Below, in pieces: positions 28,485 through 32,581 of a stretch of DNA of 32,581 bases. This stretch comes from a virus. The stretch's first letter is position 1. Every line of letters begins with the position of its first letter. The notes beneath the pieces were generated by a model. It was given only the letters and a program-made list of their open reading frames with translations. It did not search any database and was not told the origin of the DNA. The stretch spans positions 1 through 32,581 of the IMG/VR virus record IMGVR_UViG_3300027896_000137. One strand, given 5' to 3'. Made by a program: the position numbers and the translations under genes.

Positions 28485-29438
28485 ATGAGTCAAGAAGATT
28501 TTGACATAACGAAAGCAGACGCTAATACTGGTACTTCATTTAGAGCGGCAGTGAATAATGCCTTGCAAGCGTTAGCATCTTGCAGTTCAGGAGCTTCAAC
28601 TCCTACAACTACATATCCTTTTCAATTATGGGCAGACACAACTACAAATCAAATTAAACAAAGAAACAGTACAAATGATGGTTGGAATATAATCGGTCCA
28701 ATCAATACCGATTATTTTGGTCATGCTGTTCTAATAGCTGCTAATATTTTTACTGCTACTCAAATGATAAAAGGCACTGCTCTCATGTTTCGGTTTAATG
28801 ACCGAGCAGGGGGAGGTAAAGAATGGGCAGTCCGTTCGCTTACTGGAGTTCTTCAAATATGTGAGAATACAGGAACAGAAGGAGCACCTGTTTGGACTGT
28901 TAGGGGAACTGTCAATAGCACAGGATTTTTAGGGGACGGTTCACAGTTGACAGGAATTGCAGGTTTTCCTGTTGGCGGTTGTATTGACTGGCCTACTGAA
29001 ACACCTCCTTCCGGATTTCTTGAGGAGAATGGGGCAAGTCTTTCTCGCACAACCTATTCAGCGTTATTCGCTGTTATAGGAACGATGTATGGTTTTGCAG
29101 ACAGCACTCATTTTAATCTCAGAGATTGCAGGGGAAGGTTTAAGAGATATTGGGACCACGGAATTGGCAGAGACCCTGATAGAGCTGCAAGAACTAATAG
29201 GGGAGATGGTACGACAGGTGACCATGTAGGAACGATACAAACCTGTCAATACAGTTATCATGCACATCCTCATAATCATTCTTATGATGCCAGTTTAGTA
29301 AATGCGAATTTTCAAGGAGGCCCATTTAATGCGTATCAAGGGCATAATACAGGGTCAACAAGTACAGATGCTACTGCCTCTGGCGGAAATGAAGACCGTC
29401 CTCTTAACATAAATTCTATGAGTATAATCAAATATTAG
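28485..29438 (+). CDS. Tail fibre with collar domain
   Basis: The 317-residue fibre begins with a short anchor, MSQEDFDITKADANTG...RAAVNNALQALAS (1-35), shared with the fibre at 29899. A middle part (about 60-165) holds FRFNDRAGGGKEWAVRSLTGVLQI, SQLTGI and a beta shaft. The Phage Tail Collar domain follows (about 165-230): FPVGGCIDWPTETPPSGFLEENGASLSRTTYSALFAVIGTMYG and FNLRDCRGRFKRYWDHG. The C-terminal 80 residues contain YHAHPHNHSY, a His-rich motif that can bind a metal ion at the trimer axis in known fibre tips. GGAGGAGGG precedes the start. It probably binds the tail-tip protein by the anchor and host surface by the tip. Confidence 0.85.
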   Translation: MSQEDFDITKADANTGTSFRAAVNNALQALASCSSGASTPTTTYPFQLWADTTTNQIKQRNSTNDGWNIIGPINTDYFGHAVLIAANIFTATQMIKGTALMFRFNDRAGGGKEWAVRSLTGVLQICENTGTEGAPVWTVRGTVNSTGFLGDGSQLTGIAGFPVGGCIDWPTETPPSGFLEENGASLSRTTYSALFAVIGTMYGFADSTHFNLRDCRGRFKRYWDHGIGRDPDRAARTNRGDGTTGDHVGTIQTCQYSYHAHPHNHSYDASLVNANFQGGPFNAYQGHNTGSTSTDATASGGNEDRPLNINSMSIIKY

Positions 29439-29446
29439 GAGTTTTT

Positions 29447-29899
29447 ATGCCTAAAGTTTATTGCTATCATGAAGTTACAAAAGAGTTCTTATGTGAGGAC
29501 AAAGCAAGGATTGACCCTTTAGAATCAGAACTTACCGAGACACTTGTTTGGCTTCTTCCCGCTAATTCAACTTTTATAGCACCTCCCCTTGCTTATAATC
29601 ATCCAGGATTTGTATGGTGTTTCAAAGATGGGGAATGGTTAGAAGAAGAAGACAACCGAGGACTTATTTTTAAGAAGTCAGATGCTTCCCCATCTCTGTT
29701 CAATAAACTCGGAGAAATACCTGAAGGTTATACAACCTTCATTCCCCCGTCAGAGTTTCCAAAATGGGACGGAGAAAAGTGGGTTATTGATGAAGAAAGG
29801 GTATTAAAAGAAAAAGAGGAATCAATTATTAGGGGTGAAATGGACAGGCTTCTTAGAGAACAAGTCTTTAAGGATCTTAAAGAGCGAGGGGTAATATAA
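29447..29899 (+). CDS. Tail fibre assembly chaperone (Tfa-like)
   Basis: The 150-residue protein fits the Tfa-type chaperones that help fibres fold and may stay on the tip. It opens with VYCYHEVTKEFLCEDKARIDPLESE, the usual 'Y-x-x-x-T-x-E-(f/y)-x-g-x-x-x-A-x-x-d-P-l' start, followed by PPLAYNHPGFVWCFKDGEWLEEEDNRG. A FPKWDGEKWVID repeat of the Trp motif and a long C-terminal helix, IIRGEMDRLLREQVFKDLKERGVI, complete it. The helix resembles the end of the small protein at 31647. It lies just after the collar fibre gene and its stop overlaps the next start by one base (TAATG). Confidence 0.75.
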   Translation: MPKVYCYHEVTKEFLCEDKARIDPLESELTETLVWLLPANSTFIAPPLAYNHPGFVWCFKDGEWLEEEDNRGLIFKKSDASPSLFNKLGEIPEGYTTFIPPSEFPKWDGEKWVIDEERVLKEKEESIIRGEMDRLLREQVFKDLKERGVI

Positions 29900-31650
29900 T
29901 GAGTCAGGAAGATTTTAACATAACAACGGCAGATGCTAATACTGGTATTACAATGCGAGCTGCCATAAACGCTGCTTTGCAGGCGTTGGCATCTACTAAT
30001 TCAGGACCAACTGCTCCTGTTTTCCCTTACGCCTATCAGATGTGGGCTAATACCACAAACAATGTGTTGCAAATGAGGAACGGCACAAACACTGCTTGGA
30101 TAAATATGGGTCCGCTTTCAGGTTTTTGCCCTGTTGCAAGTGCAAGTGGGACAGCGGATGTTATTGTAGCACATTATACCCCTGCTATTGTCACTTTAAC
30201 TGATAAATTGAGATTGGATTTTATAGCTTCAGGGGCTAATCTCACTACAACACCTTCTTTTCAAGCAGACAGCACTACCGCGTATGTTATCACAAAGAAA
30301 GGCGGTTCAGCTCTTGATATAGCTGACATTCCGGCGGCAGGGGCAAGATGTGAATTATCATTAGATTTGCCTAATACAAGATATGAATTAATGAACCCTG
30401 CTGTCAGTGCAGGCGGAGGAGGAGCTACCAAAGCAGTAATACAAGCTTCTCACGGATTTGTTATAGGAGATATTCTGTATTATACAGGAGCTGCTTATGC
30501 TAAAGCTAAAGCAGACGCAATAGCTACCGCTGAAGTCGTAGGAATTGTTTCTGCCTCGACACCTCCAAATAATTTCACTCTTTTGAATGTGGGATATGTT
30601 TCTTCTTTAACAGGATTAACCGCAGGAACAGTATACTTCCTGTCCGACACAGTTGCCGGAGCCTTAACTGCAACAGAACCAACAATAGAAGGCCATGTAT
30701 CAAAACCTCTATTAGTTGCAGACAGCACAACCTCTGGATATTTCTTCAATATGCGTGGTGCCGTAGTTGGCGGAGGCTCAACTGCCTATGTTAATACCTT
30801 TGACAACACTTCCTTAGTTGCTGGTGTGCTTACAGTCACCCACAACTTCGGGCATCAATATCCAAATCAGCCTGTGGTTATAGACAATGCGGGCAAAGTA
30901 GTTATTCCAGACGAAGTTACATACACTACAATAAATGCTCTGACTATAGACTTGTCGTCTTACGGAGTTATCTCAGGAACATGGCGAGTAGTGGTTTTAG
31001 ATAGCGGGGCAACAACGACCACAACTCCCTTCGCCACCGCAGCAGAAATCATCACAGGCACAGAAGCGGCTAAAGCTATTGCACCTGACCAGTTAAGGGC
31101 ATCGGAAGCAAGTGCTGCTGAAATAACTACAGGTACTGCCGTTAAATTAATAACAGCCGACCAGTTAAAAACAGCAGGAATAGGTGCCAATGTCCTCGTT
31201 CAGCATGTCTATACTGAAACGGGTAGTATGGCATATGGCTCAACAGCGTTTGTTTATGATGATACGATACCAGAGAAAACAGAAGGAAATGAGTTTATGA
31301 CTCTGGCAATTACTCCTACGTCTGCGACAAATAAGTTAATTATAGATGTTGTCATATCAGGTACAAGGTCAGCGGCAACTGTGGCTCTGATTGTTGCTCT
31401 GTTTCAGGATGCTGTGACAAATGCTCTTGCGACTTCTTTTTATTATACGGGTATTGGAGGTGATACGAATGCAGGGAACACCATATGTTTGCGGCACATA
31501 ATGGTCGCAGGGACTACATCAGCAACAACATTCAAGGTCAGAGCAGGGGCTGCTGGAATATCAGATTTTACCTTTAATGGTTCTGGGGCAGCCAGGAAGT
31601 TTGGTGGGGCTTTTGCTTCGTCTATTTCAATTCAGGAGATAAAAGTATGA
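29899..31650 (+). CDS. Second tail fibre (583 residues) with shared anchor
   Basis: The N-terminus MSQEDFNITTADANTG...RAAINAALQALAS matches the anchor of the collar fibre at 28485. The rest is made of modules seen in many phage fibres: a beta domain at about 175-295 (QASHGFVIGDILYYTGAAYAKAKADA, TAGTVYFLSD, GHVSKPLLVADS), a strand unit LTVTHNFGHQYPNQPVVIDNAGKVVIPDEV, then two 'ITADQL'-type repeats (AEIITGTEAAKAIAPDQL and AEITTGTAVKLITADQL). The C-terminal jelly-roll has DDTIPEKTEGNEFMTLAITPTSATNKLIIDVV, then TTFKVRAG and FGGAFASSISIQEIKV, a very widespread fibre tip. It lacks a collar domain, so it targets the host differently from the first fibre. Confidence 0.83.
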   Translation: MSQEDFNITTADANTGITMRAAINAALQALASTNSGPTAPVFPYAYQMWANTTNNVLQMRNGTNTAWINMGPLSGFCPVASASGTADVIVAHYTPAIVTLTDKLRLDFIASGANLTTTPSFQADSTTAYVITKKGGSALDIADIPAAGARCELSLDLPNTRYELMNPAVSAGGGGATKAVIQASHGFVIGDILYYTGAAYAKAKADAIATAEVVGIVSASTPPNNFTLLNVGYVSSLTGLTAGTVYFLSDTVAGALTATEPTIEGHVSKPLLVADSTTSGYFFNMRGAVVGGGSTAYVNTFDNTSLVAGVLTVTHNFGHQYPNQPVVIDNAGKVVIPDEVTYTTINALTIDLSSYGVISGTWRVVVLDSGATTTTTPFATAAEIITGTEAAKAIAPDQLRASEASAAEITTGTAVKLITADQLKTAGIGANVLVQHVYTETGSMAYGSTAFVYDDTIPEKTEGNEFMTLAITPTSATNKLIIDVVISGTRSAATVALIVALFQDAVTNALATSFYYTGIGGDTNAGNTICLRHIMVAGTTSATTFKVRAGAAGISDFTFNGSGAARKFGGAFASSISIQEIKV

Positions 31651-31943
31651 CAGGTCAGGAATATTTATACTGCATTAAGAAATTGAATCCGCAAGCCCAT
31701 GTGGTTATATGGGTAAATGAGGATGGTACTTTAAGACCTGCATGGGACGATGCTCATGTAGGGATAAAGCCGACAGAAGATGATTGTCAAGTGGTCTTAA
31801 CAGAGGTGCAAGAGGATTTGGCGAGAGTTGCCAAAGATGCAGAGGTTGAAACCTTGATTCAAAGCAAGATACGTGAACAGGCAATCACGGCATTGCAGTC
31901 GGAGGGGAAGTTGGATACAAAAGGAATGATGATTAAGGAGTAG
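31647..31943 (+). CDS. Small Tfa-like accessory protein (98 residues)
   Basis: The 98-residue protein follows the second fibre and overlaps its stop by ATGA. It has a compact N-terminal domain with aromatic strands (YLYCIKKLNPQAHVVIWVNEDGTLRPAWDDAHVGIKP) and a C-terminal helix, ETLIQSKIREQAITALQSEGKL. The helix resembles the end of the Tfa-like gene at 29447 and that of other fibre chaperones. Each of the two complete fibre genes is therefore followed by a small gene with this kind of tail, which argues for a chaperone function. Identity is inferred by position and helix only. Confidence 0.6.
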   Translation: MTGQEYLYCIKKLNPQAHVVIWVNEDGTLRPAWDDAHVGIKPTEDDCQVVLTEVQEDLARVAKDAEVETLIQSKIREQAITALQSEGKLDTKGMMIKE

Positions 31944-31946
31944 TAT

Positions 31947-32581
31947 ATGAGAGCAGGGAAATTAACAGGGAAGATAGACAATATCCAAAACCTCAAACCA
32001 GTCGTAGCTTCTGCCTCTGTTTTAGACATATTTGCAAAAAGTAATGGAGCAGTACCTGATGCCAGCAATATTATATTCATAAACATACCAGACGGCAATG
32101 GAAACACATACAGGGCAAGAAGTGGCAGTGTAGCCTCCGGCACTTCAATCATCACTCTTGCCGATGCCGCAAACTACTGGTCAAAAGGTTCTCTTGATGC
32201 AGAGATAAAAACGGCGTGGGTATATGCCATCTGGTCAGTAGCTAATGCTGGAATAGTGTGGGCGTTAGGCGGTTATTCAGGATTTACCATCGTTCCCACA
32301 ACTACCACAGTCACAGATGACGACTACTTGCTACTTGAGGGTTCTTCCACATATTCAAGACAGGCAACGGACAGATGCATCGCAGTTGCCAAAATCCGTT
32401 ATCAGTATGACACAGCCGACACCCCTGACCACACTATTTCCTCAACGGGTGAGAACGCCCCACAGGTTATCTGGAATCCGAAGAGTGATTACTACAAACA
32501 AATATTACTTGGTTCATCGAACACAAGCGGTTCTAATATAGTTGATTATTCGGTTGTTAATATTGTAGTGAAACAATCTGG
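31947..32581 (+). CDS. Third fibre-like gene, partial (runs off the window)
   Basis: The frame starts at ATG 31947 after AAGGAG (31935-31940) and is open for 211 codons to the window edge with no stop. A beta-rich sequence holds RSGSVASGTSIITLADAANYW, then AEIKTAWVYAIWSVANAGIVWALGGYSGF and TDDDYLLLEGSSTYSRQATDRCIAVAKIRYQYDTADTPDHTI. The central block with 'VYAIW...GIVWALGGYSGF' and 'AKIRYxYDTADTPDHTI' is of a kind I associate with fibre shafts or tips of other phages. It continues the array of fibre genes. The product's full length and C-terminus cannot be seen. Confidence 0.7.
   Translation, partial: MRAGKLTGKIDNIQNLKPVVASASVLDIFAKSNGAVPDASNIIFINIPDGNGNTYRARSGSVASGTSIITLADAANYWSKGSLDAEIKTAWVYAIWSVANAGIVWALGGYSGFTIVPTTTTVTDDDYLLLEGSSTYSRQATDRCIAVAKIRYQYDTADTPDHTISSTGENAPQVIWNPKSDYYKQILLGSSNTSGSNIVDYSVVNIVVKQS

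Noticed and set aside
28485-32581. Diversity-generating retroelement acting on the fibres
   Set aside because: No reverse transcriptase, template repeat or typical C-type-lectin variable region is visible in the window.

Overview
The window is a stretch of a tailed double-stranded DNA phage or prophage with a lambda-like long flexible tail (siphovirus-type Caudoviricetes). Every convincing gene is on the + strand. Genes are packed with ATGA or TAATG overlaps and strong AGGAGG-type ribosome binding sites, which argues against a Bacteroidota host. No integrase, repressor, replication or clear lysis gene is present, so lifestyle and host cannot be read from this piece. Both ends look cut: the left starts in a run of A and the right ends inside an open gene.

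Bases 1-1535 are mostly non-coding and are the oddest part. They hold a 14-bp tandem repeat, about eight degenerate copies of a roughly 40-bp GC-rich hairpin repeat, and one self-contained small gene (443-868) with its own promoter, a perfect 19-bp palindrome in the leader and a strong intrinsic terminator. Exact 32-bp copies of the repeat lie on both sides of this unit, giving a moron-like cassette. A pyrimidine-rich stretch with a dyad, direct repeats and a candidate promoter then leads into the structural operon.

Bases 1536-7767 encode a 55-residue membrane peptide and a run of fibre, adhesin or adaptor-like virion proteins: two tandem paralogous pairs, a tiny zinc-ribbon protein, a Pro/Tyr-rich coiled-coil protein and a glycine-rich repeat protein. 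They stand upstream of the packaging genes, which is not the usual order.

Bases 7777-17039 are the head module: small and large terminase, HK97-type portal with a partial MuF-like tail, a multi-domain prohead protease, HK97-fold major capsid protein, a probable decoration protein and the head-tail connector/terminator set. Bases 17071-28464 are the tail module in lambda order: tube, G/GT chaperone with a -1 frameshift at TTTTTTC, tape measure, gpM-like and gpL-like proteins (the latter with four cysteines fitting an Fe-S cluster), NlpC/P60 (gpK-like) and a 1592-residue tail-tip protein that fuses gpI-like and gpJ-like parts and ends in six exact 40-residue propeller-like repeats.

Bases 28485-32581 are a host-range module. 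Two fibre genes share the same N-terminal anchor, each is followed by a small Tfa-like gene, and a third fibre gene runs off the edge. Together with the adhesin domains in the first 8 kb and the propeller on the tail tip, the phage appears to carry several distinct surface-binding modules.
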